Shown here: positions 53,707 through 63,110 of the stretch, in pieces
Position numbering within the stretch: position 1 is the first letter of the stretch
Layout of the letters: the number at the start of each line of letters is the position of its first letter
Assembly: GCA_963170125.1 (NCBI GenBank)
Contig: CAUJFI010000052.1
Location: 21,764 to 85,763 of the forward strand
Length of the DNA stretch: 64,000 bases
DNA from: Deinococcota bacterium
GTDB lineage: Bacteria; Deinococcota; Deinococci; Deinococcales; Trueperaceae
Direction: 5' to 3'
The notes under the pieces: model-generated
The model's input: the letters and a program-made list of their open reading frames with translations, nothing else
Databases searched by the model: none
What the model was told of the DNA's origin: nothing
Translations under genes and position numbers: made by a program

Positions 53707-54432
53707 TTGAAGATCGCCATCTCCTTCCTTGATGCCCAGCTCCGGCTTCACGAGGCGGTCGCCATCGACGACGTTGCGGGCCGCGACTTCATCGGGTACC
53801 ACTCCATCCGCAAGATTCCCGCCTACAAGGGGCAGGGCCACCTTCCCGGCTTCTATTGGTTCAGCGGCATCAACCAGCTCGTGCCTTACGAGAGCCGGCT
53901 CGAGATGTTCACCCTGATGGGTTTCGATTTCGATGGCGGCGTGATAGGCGTTCTTGCTCAGCCGCTGATGCTTCATTTCGAGCGCGGCGGGCAGGCGTTC
54001 AGGCACGTGCCCGACTTCCTGGTGTGGCGAGAGGGTGGTGGTGTCACGGTGGTGGACGTAAAGCGCGCGGAGCAGGCTGGTGCGAGCCGCAACCGGCGGG
54101 CTTTCGAGAGCACGGAGGTCGCCTGCCAGCACCTCGGTTGGGGCTTCGAGGTGCGCACTGAGCCGGATGACACTCACCTTGCCAACATGAAGTGGTTGGC
54201 CGGGTACCGGCGCCGTCCTCCGCGCTTCGAGGCGGCGGCGCGCGAGCTGATCGGCTGCTGCGCCGATGGAGCGGTGTCCGTCCGCCACCTGCTCGCCGAG
54301 ATGGAGCGGCCGCTGTTGGCGCGTCCAACGCTATTCCACCTCCTGTGGAAGAAGGTCCTGAGGTTCGACATGACAGCGGTCCTCGACGAGCGCTCGCTGG
54401 TCTACCTGTCTACTAGCGATGTGGCGGCATGA
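53707..54432 (+). CDS. tnsA: Tn7-like transposase endonuclease subunit TnsA
   Basis: 241 residues. Cuts the 5' ends of the transposon so that excision is complete and insertion is cut-and-paste. PDDExK core: Glu62 or Glu66 in YESRLEMF, Asp103 in HVPDFLVW, and Asp117-x-Lys119 in TVVDVKRAE. TTG 53707 is chosen because GGAGG (53697-53701) is 5 nt upstream; TTG 53695 is in frame but lacks such a site. Overlaps tnsB by 4 nt. Confidence 0.94.
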   Translation: MKIAISFLDAQLRLHEAVAIDDVAGRDFIGYHSIRKIPAYKGQGHLPGFYWFSGINQLVPYESRLEMFTLMGFDFDGGVIGVLAQPLMLHFERGGQAFRHVPDFLVWREGGGVTVVDVKRAEQAGASRNRRAFESTEVACQHLGWGFEVRTEPDDTHLANMKWLAGYRRRPPRFEAAARELIGCCADGAVSVRHLLAEMERPLLARPTLFHLLWKKVLRFDMTAVLDERSLVYLSTSDVAA

Positions 54433-56639
54433 GGCAGCGAGCGAGGCTAGAGGCCGGCGTCAAGATCTGGTGGGATGGCCAACCGTGGACCGTCACCGGG
54501 TTATTCGCGGGCGAGATCGAGGTGCAGGATCTTCGCGGTAAGCGGGCGCGGATCCTGATGAGCGTGGTCACCGAGGCGCCCGACTTCAAGGTCCTGACGG
54601 GCGCAGATCCTGGGGTGGAGGGCGCGAGCCCCGTCTACTTGGATTCGGTGCCGCCGGAGCTTCTGCGGGCAGCCGAGGAGCTGGAACGGCAGCTCATGGA
54701 GGCGTTGACGGGGTACCAGCACGGTTCCCGGGCTCTGGCGCTCGAGCATGAGCCGCGTCCGCAGTATGACCCGGAGTTCACCACCGTGCGGCAGCGGACT
54801 ACCGCCAAGGCGCGCGAGTTGGGGATCGGGTTCAGCACCCTCTGGCGCTACAAGCAGAAGTACGAGGAGCGCGGCCTGGCGGGCCTCGTGGACGAGCGCA
54901 AACTGGGCCCGTACAAGGACTTCCCGCGGGTGGACGACCGCGTCAAGCGGGCAATCGCGGCGGTGCTGGACGAGTTGACTGAGGAGTCGAACATCCCCAA
55001 GACGCAGTTGCGGCGGCGCACGAGGCGGAAGCTCAAGGACTTCTTCCCGGACGAGGCCGTCGAGTTGCCGTCCGAGAAGACGTTCAACAAGCTTGTCGAC
55101 CGGATGGCGGCGGGGCGCGGCACCTTCGGGGCAGCCAAGGCGCGCCGCAGCATCGCCAACCGCCCTAGCAACCTCTACCGCTACTTCCAGGTGGTGCGTC
55201 CGGGCGAAGTCGTGCTGATCGACTCGACCCCCTTGGACGCGTTCGCTCTTGATCCGTTGACCTTCAAGTGGGTGCAGGTGCAGTTGACCATCGCCATGGA
55301 CCTGTACACCAACTCGCTTCTGGCGTGGCGGTTCACGCCCGTCTCCACCAAGGGCGTGGACGCCGCGCTGTTGCTCTACGACGTGGTTAGGCCCAAGTTC
55401 ATGCGTAACGGGTGGCCCGAGAACGCCCGCTGGTCCTACGTAGGCCTGCCGGAGGCCATCGTGGTCGAGCTGTTGGGCGACGAGGCTCAGGGCCTCGACG
55501 GGCAAGAGTTGGGCGGTCTGGCTGGGGTTCCGTTCCTCAACCCGGAAGCCGTGTGGGTGGACCGGGGGCGCGTGTTCATCTCGCGGGCGTTCCGGGACGC
55601 GTGCGTGCGGCTCGGGATAGACCTGCAGCTCGCCCGCCCCTACACCCCGACGGACAAGGCGCAGGTGGAGCGGCTGTTCCGCACCATCCGTGACAACTTC
55701 GTGGTGAACCTCAAGGGTTACAAGGGTCCGGACGTGTACGCCCGCGGCAAGGACGTCGAGAGCGAAGCGTTCTTCTTCATCGACGAGATCGAAGCCGAGT
55801 TCGCCGGCTGGGTCGCCACGTACTGGCAGAACCGCACCCACGACGGTCTCGAGATTCCCGACCTTCCCAAGATGGACCTGAGCCCCAACCGGATGTACGA
55901 GGAAGGGCTAATGCGGGCGGGCTTCACGTACGTGCTGCCAGATCCCAACCTCTACTTCGAGCTGCTGCCGACGGAGTGGCGCAAGATCCAGCATTACGGC
56001 ATCGACCTGCGCGGCCTGCGTTACAACAGCGAGGTCCTTGACGAGTGGCGCGACGCGCCCTCGCCCTACCCGAACATCCGCGACGGCGCCTGGCCGATCC
56101 GCTACGACCCCCGCGACCTGTCCGAGGTGTTCTTCCACGATCCTACGCTGGACGAGTGGCATGCCATCCCCCGGCATGGCGCCTCCCCCGTCAACCGCCC
56201 CTTCAACGACGCCACCCTCAGCTACGCGAAGTCCTTGGTCATCGCGCGCGGTGGCGCCACGGCGGCGGACCGCCGCAGGGAGCTGAACCAGGCGCTCGAC
56301 GACCTGCTGGATAGGATCGCGGCGCTGGAGGTCGAGGGTCGCAAGGAGCGCCGCCTTGCCGCCGTGCACGCCATGCGCACCATCGAGGCGCACGCGGAGC
56401 GGCGGCGAGCCGCGCCCCAGCCGCAGGTTGACAGCGTGATGGAGCCCGACGCGGAAGCCGACCTCGATGACCTCTTCGGCCCCGACGCACCCCTGCAGCC
56501 GGCGGGCTCGCCTGCCCCCGAGGACGCGGCCGTCCAGGGCTCCGGGGCCGCAGGCGAGCTCGATTATGAGCATGAGGAGCCCGCGAGCGAGCCCCGCAAG
56601 CGCCTCGCCGTGCTGGACCCCGATGACTTCACCGTGTAG
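54429..56639 (+). CDS. tnsB: Tn7-like DDE transposase TnsB
   Basis: 736 residues. Binds end repeats and joins 3' ends to target. N-terminal helix-turn-helix region (TTAKARELGIGFSTLWRYKQ), rve integrase core with Asp265 (VVLIDSTPLDAF), Asp378 (VWVDRGRVFI) and Glu414 (DKAQVERLF), that is DD(35)E, and a Mu-type C-terminal barrel. The acidic Pro/Ala-rich tail (about residues 665-736) is expected to contact TnsC. Intact. Confidence 0.96.
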   Translation: MRQRARLEAGVKIWWDGQPWTVTGLFAGEIEVQDLRGKRARILMSVVTEAPDFKVLTGADPGVEGASPVYLDSVPPELLRAAEELERQLMEALTGYQHGSRALALEHEPRPQYDPEFTTVRQRTTAKARELGIGFSTLWRYKQKYEERGLAGLVDERKLGPYKDFPRVDDRVKRAIAAVLDELTEESNIPKTQLRRRTRRKLKDFFPDEAVELPSEKTFNKLVDRMAAGRGTFGAAKARRSIANRPSNLYRYFQVVRPGEVVLIDSTPLDAFALDPLTFKWVQVQLTIAMDLYTNSLLAWRFTPVSTKGVDAALLLYDVVRPKFMRNGWPENARWSYVGLPEAIVVELLGDEAQGLDGQELGGLAGVPFLNPEAVWVDRGRVFISRAFRDACVRLGIDLQLARPYTPTDKAQVERLFRTIRDNFVVNLKGYKGPDVYARGKDVESEAFFFIDEIEAEFAGWVATYWQNRTHDGLEIPDLPKMDLSPNRMYEEGLMRAGFTYVLPDPNLYFELLPTEWRKIQHYGIDLRGLRYNSEVLDEWRDAPSPYPNIRDGAWPIRYDPRDLSEVFFHDPTLDEWHAIPRHGASPVNRPFNDATLSYAKSLVIARGGATAADRRRELNQALDDLLDRIAALEVEGRKERRLAAVHAMRTIEAHAERRRAAPQPQVDSVMEPDAEADLDDLFGPDAPLQPAGSPAPEDAAVQGSGAAGELDYEHEEPASEPRKRLAVLDPDDFTV

Positions 56640-56675
56640 CGGGGCGCGCCGCCCACGGGCGGCGCTGGGAGGGCG

Positions 56676-57845
56676 ATGAACATAGCCGACGTGTTGGACG
56701 ACATGCTTGCCAACTTCTCCGACCTGTTGGCTGAGGACGTCCCGTTCGCGCGGGAGAACCCCGAGAACTACGTGGCGTGGCGCGAGTTCGTTGCCAGGCC
56801 CGACGCGCAGAAGCCGCTCATGCCCTCCATGGGGGATTACCAGGCGATGAGCGACGCGGAGAAGGCCTCGTTCGACCTGGCGCGGAAGATGTACCACAAC
56901 ACCTTCGGGCCGCTCACCTCCCGCACCATGAAGAAGGTTCACGACCAGGTGATCCGCCTCGCGTGGGACAACCTCCGCACCGCTCCCGGGGCACGTCAGG
57001 GCGCGATCGTGGACGGGCAAGCCACGCTCGGTAAGACCACTATCGTGCTGCACATGGGCCGCATCTACGAGGGGCTGGCGCAGCGCGCCTACGAGGGCAA
57101 GGGCCTGCACGGAACCCACGTCGAGTTCATTCCCGTGGTCTACAGCAGCGTTCCCTCGAGCACCACGCCCAAGAAGCTGCTGCAGTCACTGAACAAGTTC
57201 TACGGCAACCCTTTCGCGGATCGCGACTCCGAAGCTAAGCTGAAGAGCCGGCTCCACGACATCGCCGTGCAGTGCGGCACCAGCCTGTTCATCCTCGATG
57301 ACATCCACAACCTGCACCGCGGCAACAAGAGCGCGGACAGCGTCAACGACCTCATCAAGGAACTCGCGAACCTGATCCCTGCGACGTTCGTTTACGCCGG
57401 TATCAACTGTGAGGACTCGGTCCTGCTGATGGACAGCCGCACCGGGGGAAAGGGGCGCTTCACCCAGACCCAGTACCGCTTCGCGCTGCACAAGGTCGAG
57501 CCGTTCAGGTACGACGTCCATCTGGCGGGCGAGTCGGAGTGGCTGGAGTTCCTCGCGAGCGTCGAAGAGCACCTGTGCCTGCTCGAGTACAGGCCCGGCT
57601 GGCTGGTGCAGCAGGAGCGCTACCTGTACCTCCGTACCGAAGGCGGCATCGGCAGCCTGATCCGGCTGGTGCGCGCCGCTGCCAACGCGGCGATCCGCAA
57701 TGGCAGCGAAACCTTGACGCGGGCGGGCCTCGAGGACGTCCGGCTCGCGGAGGGCGCCGAACGCTACTACGCGGAGAAGAAGGCGGCCCTCGCGGCCATC
57801 ACGGACTCCCCGGAAGCGGTCGCGCGCCTCCTCAACGCCACATGA
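56676..57845 (+). CDS. tnsC: Tn7-like AAA+ target regulator TnsC
   Basis: 389 residues. Walker A GQATLGKTT (114-122), Walker B LFILDDIHNL (Asp208, Asp209), TniB/AAA_22 family. Forms ATP-dependent filaments on target DNA and links TniQ to TnsAB. Shine-Dalgarno GGAGGG 5 nt before the ATG. Overlaps tniQ by 4 nt (ATGA). Confidence 0.95.
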   Translation: MNIADVLDDMLANFSDLLAEDVPFARENPENYVAWREFVARPDAQKPLMPSMGDYQAMSDAEKASFDLARKMYHNTFGPLTSRTMKKVHDQVIRLAWDNLRTAPGARQGAIVDGQATLGKTTIVLHMGRIYEGLAQRAYEGKGLHGTHVEFIPVVYSSVPSSTTPKKLLQSLNKFYGNPFADRDSEAKLKSRLHDIAVQCGTSLFILDDIHNLHRGNKSADSVNDLIKELANLIPATFVYAGINCEDSVLLMDSRTGGKGRFTQTQYRFALHKVEPFRYDVHLAGESEWLEFLASVEEHLCLLEYRPGWLVQQERYLYLRTEGGIGSLIRLVRAAANAAIRNGSETLTRAGLEDVRLAEGAERYYAEKKAALAAITDSPEAVARLLNAT

Positions 57846-60385
57846 ACCCACTGCCACCCGCGCCTCCGCGGCACCCCATGCCGTTACCGCGTTCCCTTAG
57901 GCCGGTGGCGGGGGAGTGGTTCGCCAGTTATGTCGACCGCTTGGCTCACCACCTCGACGTTCCACTCATCACCCTCCTCCATCGCGTCGGGATTACGAGC
58001 ACCGAGCGGATGAGCGACGTGCCGGCCGGCTACGGGGCGTACCTCGCTCCCGAAGCCCTGGCGGCTTTCGCGCGCGCCACGCATCTCACCACCCCACAAG
58101 CAAGGGGACTGCTTTTGGAGCGGTACCACGATGTCTGCCTCGACTTCAGCCCGCTCTACCGGGGCGAGGTGAAGCAGCTCGGGGCCCTCGGGCTTAGCGA
58201 GTGGGTGTACGCTTCCGGCTCGCACCTCTGTCCTGCGTGCATCGAGGAGGACGGCGGCGCGTGGCAGGTGGCGTGGAAACTGCCGTGGTCGTTCATGTGC
58301 GTGAAGCACTCGAACCTCCTGGCACCGGACTGTCCGAACTGCAAGCTGCGCTTCGCGGCCTGGCGGCGCGACGGTCAACTGCGACCCATGTTCGGAAGCC
58401 AAGTTCCCGAGCCCGGACTGTGCACGAACACCGGGCCCTCGAGCGGCAAGCGCGGCATTAGGGCGGGCCAGTGTAGGCACGACCTCAGGACGGTCGAGGT
58501 CGTACCAGTACAACCCGGGTCGGAGCTATCCCGGGTACAGGCTCGGATCGACGAGATCTTGGAGACGGGCTCGGCGACGTTAGCGGGAGCCACGGTGGCG
58601 GCGCCAGAGTTCTTCCGCGTGTTGCGCGGGACGGTGGCGTTGATCATGTACGCGGCATCGGCCAAGGATGTGTCGAGCCTGATCGGCGAAACTGCGCCAC
58701 GCGAGGTGAAAGAGAACCTGGAGCGCTGGTTCGACACGCGGGATGCGACCCTCGCTAGGTTGCAGCGGAGCAAGGAGGTCGCCGCCCAGGCCGGCGAGAA
58801 GCGACGCATCGCGCCGCAGAAGATGACCGCCTTCGCGCCAGCCGACCCCGCCCTGATGGGCGGGCTACTGTGCGCAGCCACCGCGTACCTCGATGCTGGA
58901 TCGGTCATGGAGGCCGCTCACAGAATGGCGCCCCTGCTCGAGATGGGTAGCGCACGTGGCGGCAGGACCTCGAGCTTCATCACCCGGCTGGGATTGCCGC
59001 CGTTCTTCATGCAACTGTATTCGCTCACGTTCGACACCAAGCGCGAGTACCTGTTCGACCCACGTCGCCCCGCCCAGACGGGCTCCAAAGGCAGCTACGC
59101 GTTTGAACCGCGGCACATCCCCCAGCTCTTCTGCCGCGACGAATACGACTCCCGGTTCCGGAAGTTCTTCGAAGGCCTGGCTCTCAGGGAGGAGACCGTA
59201 CGGCTAACCCTGTCAGTCCTTCTTGCGGAGCTGGTGGTCGACGGTTCGCGCGCGGAAGCCCTCAAAGCGCTCGGAGTAGAACGAGGCGCAGTTCGTGGCG
59301 GTGTCGATAAGGCCATCTTCCTGTTACGAGAACGGGGCGCTGCCCTGGAGGCGTTCGTTGAACTGCACGCCGTGGCCGAAGCACTGTCAGCGGGTGAGCA
59401 GTTAGTGGACTACGCTCAGCGCCGGACGCGCTTCGCCACCTTCACGTGCGTCCCGCCGGTGGACTGGGCCTTCATCGCCAAGCGGGCGAACATGAACCCT
59501 GGTCTAGCGGGCGGTCGAGACGAGTTTGCCGCAACGATGGCGTGGGAGCAGTTGACCGGTAGCGATTGGCGCGGCGCCCCTGCGTTGTGCTTCCGCGCAG
59601 GCAACGAAAGGGCCTCGCGCGAGACTTACCTCCGCTTCGCGAACTCCGCCACGGCAGAGTTCGCGGCCATGATGGCGCTTTACGGGCAGTACCTCGCTGA
59701 CGGCGGTGAACTGGGCGGGTTCGTTTACTGGGCCAGCCCGGAGGTCCTGGAGCGTCACGGCTTGGAAGGAGGGTACGGGTTCGGGCCAGCGCACGTGCCG
59801 CAACTCTTCTGGCGGAAGCAGTACGAAGCTCACTTCGAACGCTTCTTCCAGGCACTCGGCGTATCTGCGCCAACCGGACGCGCCGCGGTCTCCGTGGCGC
59901 TACTCGAGCTCGTTCTCAGCATGCCGAGGGCCCAGATCGGCGCGCTGATCGGTATCGACGAACGAAACATCAGAGGCGGCGTTTCGGCAGCATTACAACG
60001 GGTACGGGCCGGTGAGCATGCGGCCGCCTTCGAGGAGCGCATCCTAGCCTCAGCGGCGGCATTGGGGCGCAACGAAGCGAAGGTGGACTTTTGGGAGCGC
60101 GGTGCTCGCCTTGCCAGCTTCACAAATATCCCCGAAGCCGAGTGGCGGAACATCTGCAAGCGCGCCGGCGTACACGTCGGCCGACAGAACGTACGCAGCG
60201 CACACGCTGCCGCCTGGATCTGGGCAGAGCTGATGCAGCAAGACGTACGTGACTCACCAGCGTTCAAGGCGCTGGTGCGAAACGCTCAACAGGACTACGG
60301 TATCCATCAGAAGTTCGTTCGCGAGCAGGTCCCGATCATGAAAGGCACGCTCCTGGAGTACGGCGAGTCCCTTCTCCACCCTTAA
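57842..60385 (+). CDS. tniQ: TniQ/TnsD target-selection protein with a duplicated C-terminal module
   Basis: 847 residues. N-terminal TniQ domain (RPVAGEWFASYVDRLAHHL) with a zinc-binding set: HLCPACIEEDGG, FMCVKHSN, and CPNCKLRF. The C-terminal half contains two copies of a module of about 170-225 residues: YAFEPRHIPQLFCRDEY from residue 419 and YGFGPAHVPQLFWRKQY from residue 645, each followed by AVRGGV or NIRGGV and by FATFTCVP or LASFTNIP. TnsD-size proteins choose one chromosomal site. ATG 57842 is coupled to tnsC; a longer reading from 57539 is antisense-like overlap and not real. Confidence 0.93.
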   Translation: MNPLPPAPPRHPMPLPRSLRPVAGEWFASYVDRLAHHLDVPLITLLHRVGITSTERMSDVPAGYGAYLAPEALAAFARATHLTTPQARGLLLERYHDVCLDFSPLYRGEVKQLGALGLSEWVYASGSHLCPACIEEDGGAWQVAWKLPWSFMCVKHSNLLAPDCPNCKLRFAAWRRDGQLRPMFGSQVPEPGLCTNTGPSSGKRGIRAGQCRHDLRTVEVVPVQPGSELSRVQARIDEILETGSATLAGATVAAPEFFRVLRGTVALIMYAASAKDVSSLIGETAPREVKENLERWFDTRDATLARLQRSKEVAAQAGEKRRIAPQKMTAFAPADPALMGGLLCAATAYLDAGSVMEAAHRMAPLLEMGSARGGRTSSFITRLGLPPFFMQLYSLTFDTKREYLFDPRRPAQTGSKGSYAFEPRHIPQLFCRDEYDSRFRKFFEGLALREETVRLTLSVLLAELVVDGSRAEALKALGVERGAVRGGVDKAIFLLRERGAALEAFVELHAVAEALSAGEQLVDYAQRRTRFATFTCVPPVDWAFIAKRANMNPGLAGGRDEFAATMAWEQLTGSDWRGAPALCFRAGNERASRETYLRFANSATAEFAAMMALYGQYLADGGELGGFVYWASPEVLERHGLEGGYGFGPAHVPQLFWRKQYEAHFERFFQALGVSAPTGRAAVSVALLELVLSMPRAQIGALIGIDERNIRGGVSAALQRVRAGEHAAAFEERILASAAALGRNEAKVDFWERGARLASFTNIPEAEWRNICKRAGVHVGRQNVRSAHAAAWIWAELMQQDVRDSPAFKALVRNAQQDYGIHQKFVREQVPIMKGTLLEYGESLLHP

Positions 60386-60544
60386 AATGTGGATGATGTC
60401 TGGATGACGACGGCTGCAAGGCCGCCCCGATCGCTGCTTCCTCATGTTTCACGGCGAAGCAAAGAATGGCCTGTTGTTTCGCGTGCCCGGGAACCGCTTG
60501 CGTTCGCGGGCGTGGATTGGTCGGGTGCCTTCGAGAGTAGGAAA

Positions 60545-60648
60545 TCCTCACTTCGAGTTCCGGGTTGTGCTCTCAGATCAACTTCCCGGCTCGCCTGGGC
60601 TACCGTGTTCATCGCTTGTCTGTTCTAAGTTCTAGCGTCATGTCTACA
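60545..60648 (-). repeat. Right transposon end with TnsB-type sites
   Basis: Read inwards it starts TGTAGACATG, then TAGAACTTAGAACA (60634-60621), then motif copies at 60589-60568 (GGGAAGTTGATCTGAGAGCA) and 60562-60545 (CGGAACTCGAAGTGAGGA). Sites are sparser than at the left end. tniQ stops 263 bp inside this end. Confidence 0.88.
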
Positions 60649-60653
60649 GCTGG
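60649..60653. repeat. Right target-site duplication GCTGG
   Basis: Same five bases as 29511-29515, immediately outside the right transposon end. Confidence 0.9.
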
Positions 60654-60838
60654 TCAAGGACGCCATCGCCGCCGGTGCCACAGCCGAGGGCGACGACATC
60701 GGGTCTACTCGGGCCGCCGACGAGCCTGAGGAAGGTCGGGCGTTCGGTGGCGTCGGTGGGGTTGTCGGGACCCTGCCGGTGCTCGAGGTAGACGCGGGCT
60801 ACGCCCTCGCGGTCGCAGGACTCGTGAGCGTCTGACAT
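60649..60838 (-). pseudogene. Remnant of a class I SAM-dependent methyltransferase
   Basis: About 63 residues from ATG 60838: MSDAHESCDREGVARVYLEH, ERPTFLRLVGG and a degenerate motif I, DVVALGCGTGGDGV, typical of the first quarter of a methyltransferase. The frame runs into the transposon end and stops. The rest of the gene is not on the far side at 29510, where pilC ends, so it was probably already truncated before the insertion. Confidence 0.6.
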
Positions 60839-60952
60839 CGGGAGGCCTAGGCAGTGATCACGATGATCGGGCACATCCGGTGGCCGATCGTCTCCAAGGG
60901 TCCGTCGCAACCCGCTCGATCTAGTCGCTGCCGAGGCGGTCTTGTGTAGCCC

Positions 60953-61603
60953 TCACCCCCCGAAATCGATCCGCATGACGACCCGCCCAGGCGTCGGCCT
61001 ACCCACCTCCCTGAGCCCGGCGGAAGCGAAGATGCTCGGCGTTCCCACGAACAGCGGGCCGGCGGGCTGCCTGGCGCCCGGGGTCGTGTGCCGCGCGTAG
61101 CCTTCGACGGCGCTGGCGCCGCGGGCTCGCGCGTACTCCACCGCGGCGCGCGCCAAGGCCCGGCTCACGCCCTGGTTGCGGAAGCCGTGGCGCGTCACGA
61201 AGCAGGTGATGGCCCAGACGCTAGCGTCAGACTTGACCTCGTCGCGGCCGGCCCAAGGCACGCGCGCCGTCTGCAGGCGGGGGTAGGCCGTACGCGGCTC
61301 GACGGCGCACCAGCCGACGGGCTCGTCGCCCAGGTAGGCGACCAGGCCGGTGGTGTGCGCGGCCTCCGGGTGGCCGCAGGCGGTCTGGCGCCTCAGGTCG
61401 GCGGTTCGTTCGGCACGCGGCGTTGACCGCCACGCCGTGCGCGGCAGCTTGAACCATTGACACTGGCAGCCGGATGCGTCCCCGCCCTCGGTGAAGACCG
61501 TCTGCAGGTCCTCCCAAGACGCCTCGTTGGCCGGCCGGACGGTCACGGCCGCGTCGTCGGTGGTCGTCGGATCCGTAGGTGGCTTACGCTTCGTCGTGGA
61601 CAT
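60953..61603 (-). CDS. GNAT-family N-acetyltransferase
   Basis: 216 residues. Acetyl-CoA-binding core: VGWCAVEPRTAYPRL, VWAITCFVTRHGFRNQGVSRALARAAVEYARARGA (motif A with the Q/R-x-x-G-x-G/A loop as RNQGVSRAL). Cys-rich N-terminal part GCQCQWFKL. ATG 61603 has TAGGTT 5 nt upstream; an upstream start at 61717 overlaps the next gene. Substrate unknown; related proteins are annotated as possible antibiotic or stress acetyltransferases. Confidence 0.88.
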   Translation of the reverse strand: MSTTKRKPPTDPTTTDDAAVTVRPANEASWEDLQTVFTEGGDASGCQCQWFKLPRTAWRSTPRAERTADLRRQTACGHPEAAHTTGLVAYLGDEPVGWCAVEPRTAYPRLQTARVPWAGRDEVKSDASVWAITCFVTRHGFRNQGVSRALARAAVEYARARGASAVEGYARHTTPGARQPAGPLFVGTPSIFASAGLREVGRPTPGRVVMRIDFGG

Positions 61604-61688
61604 GGCACAACCTAGCACCGCCGAGGGCGCCGTGCGCGACCGAAGGCACTGCCCGCTGTAACGGGTGAGCCGGTCACGCCTCACAGCT

Positions 61689-62948
61689 TCAATCGGCCAG
61701 TGGAGCCTTGCCATCACGCATCGTCGCCCACTGCGGCAGCAGCCCCGGCAGCGTCGTGGTCACGAAGTAGGCGGCGCCGGCGGTCAGCAGCGAGTTGACC
61801 AGCCCGAAGGCCGTCACCAACGATCCGCCCACCAGGCCGCCGAACGGGATGCCCGCCCAGGAGATCGACGTCCCGAGCCCACGCACGGTGCCGAGCATGT
61901 TCCGTGGGATGCGCTCGAACTGCAGCGCGCCGATGATCGGGTTCAGGAAGCCGCTGCCCACGCCGGCTATCAGGTAAGTGGCGAGGATGGCGGGGACGCC
62001 GGCTCCGAGGGCCAGCACGAAGAAGCGCGGCGCGCCGGCGAGGATGAAACCCACCAAGTACACGAGCCGGCGGGGGAGCCGGTGGCCCCACGCGGCCGCG
62101 ACGAGGCTCGAAGCTATCGAGGCGCCGCTGAGCACCGCGGCGAGCAGGCCGAGGAACTCGGGGCCGAGGCCGCGGTCCATGACCCACAGCGGCAGGAGGA
62201 TCGAGAACATGGCCCCGTCGAGCAGGTTGGTGATCGCGACCATGCCGTAGATCGCCAGGAGCAGCGAGTCGCTGCGGATGAAGTCGAACCCGTGCTTGAG
62301 CCGCGCGAAGTATCCGGCCTCTGGGGTGGTGCCGCCTTCGCTCCTGGAGTCGGGCAGCCCGGCGGCCGTGACGCAGGCGCTCACGGCGGCGAGGACGGCC
62401 GTGACGGCGAGGGTCCCGGAGCCGCCCCAGATGCCGATCAAGACTCCGCCGATGGCGGGCCCCAACGTGGACGCCGTTCGCTCGACGGTGGCTATCAGCC
62501 CCGTCGTCCGCTCGAGCGGGACCCCGGCACGGCCGGTCACGTCGGGAACGAACACGCCCTTGGCGGAGTTGGCCGGCCCCTCCGCGGCGCCCGCGAGCGC
62601 GAGCAGCAGCATCAGGAGGGGCAGGCTCAGCAGGTCCGACGCATGCAGCAGCGGTATCGCCCCCATCGCGAGCGCGACGAGCACATCGCCCAGGACGCTG
62701 ATCCGCTTGGGTCCGACGCGGTCGATCAGCGGGCCAGAGAGGGCCTGGGCCAGCACGTACGGCGCCATCTGCGCGAAGACCACCATGCCGGTCTGCAGGG
62801 CGTTGCCGGTCGTGCTGAGCACGAACCAGGGGACCGCCAGCGACGCCAGCCGGGTGCCGGTCCACGCCAGGCCGTTCGCAGCGAGAAGCGTGGTCAGGGC
62901 GCGCCAGCGGTGAGGCACAGGATCGCTCGCCTGCAGCGGGGTAGGCAC
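61689..62948 (-). CDS. MFS transporter, exporter type
   Basis: 419 residues, twelve predicted helices, GTG start. GPLIDRVGPKRISVLGD is the MFS motif A between helices 2 and 3, and the mid loop separates two six-helix halves. Similar to MFS_3/enterobactin-exporter-like (EntS) and macrolide-efflux proteins. A TAGGCT lies 9 nt upstream of the GTG. Substrate unknown. Confidence 0.9.
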   Translation of the reverse strand: MPTPLQASDPVPHRWRALTTLLAANGLAWTGTRLASLAVPWFVLSTTGNALQTGMVVFAQMAPYVLAQALSGPLIDRVGPKRISVLGDVLVALAMGAIPLLHASDLLSLPLLMLLLALAGAAEGPANSAKGVFVPDVTGRAGVPLERTTGLIATVERTASTLGPAIGGVLIGIWGGSGTLAVTAVLAAVSACVTAAGLPDSRSEGGTTPEAGYFARLKHGFDFIRSDSLLLAIYGMVAITNLLDGAMFSILLPLWVMDRGLGPEFLGLLAAVLSGASIASSLVAAAWGHRLPRRLVYLVGFILAGAPRFFVLALGAGVPAILATYLIAGVGSGFLNPIIGALQFERIPRNMLGTVRGLGTSISWAGIPFGGLVGGSLVTAFGLVNSLLTAGAAYFVTTTLPGLLPQWATMRDGKAPLAD

Positions 62949-63110
62949 GTAGCGTTCAGCCTACCCGACTGGCCGGTACCGTGAGCCTGCTACCCGGTCC
63001 AGTGGACCCGCTACCGCGTGCCACGCAACTGCGGGTGCGGCGCGTCGCGGGGGCCGGGTCTCGGCATGCGCAGAGCACCGGGTGAGGGTCGGCGCCAGTA
63101 GCTCGGCGCC

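Noticed and set aside
60386..60640. Small plus-strand frames inside the right end
   Set aside because: Short, overlapping each other, and coincident with TnsB-type sites; likely end DNA only.
53367..60648. A CRISPR-associated transposon (CAST)
   Set aside because: No cas gene and no repeat-spacer array in or near the element; TniQ is the large TnsD-like type, not the short CAST type.
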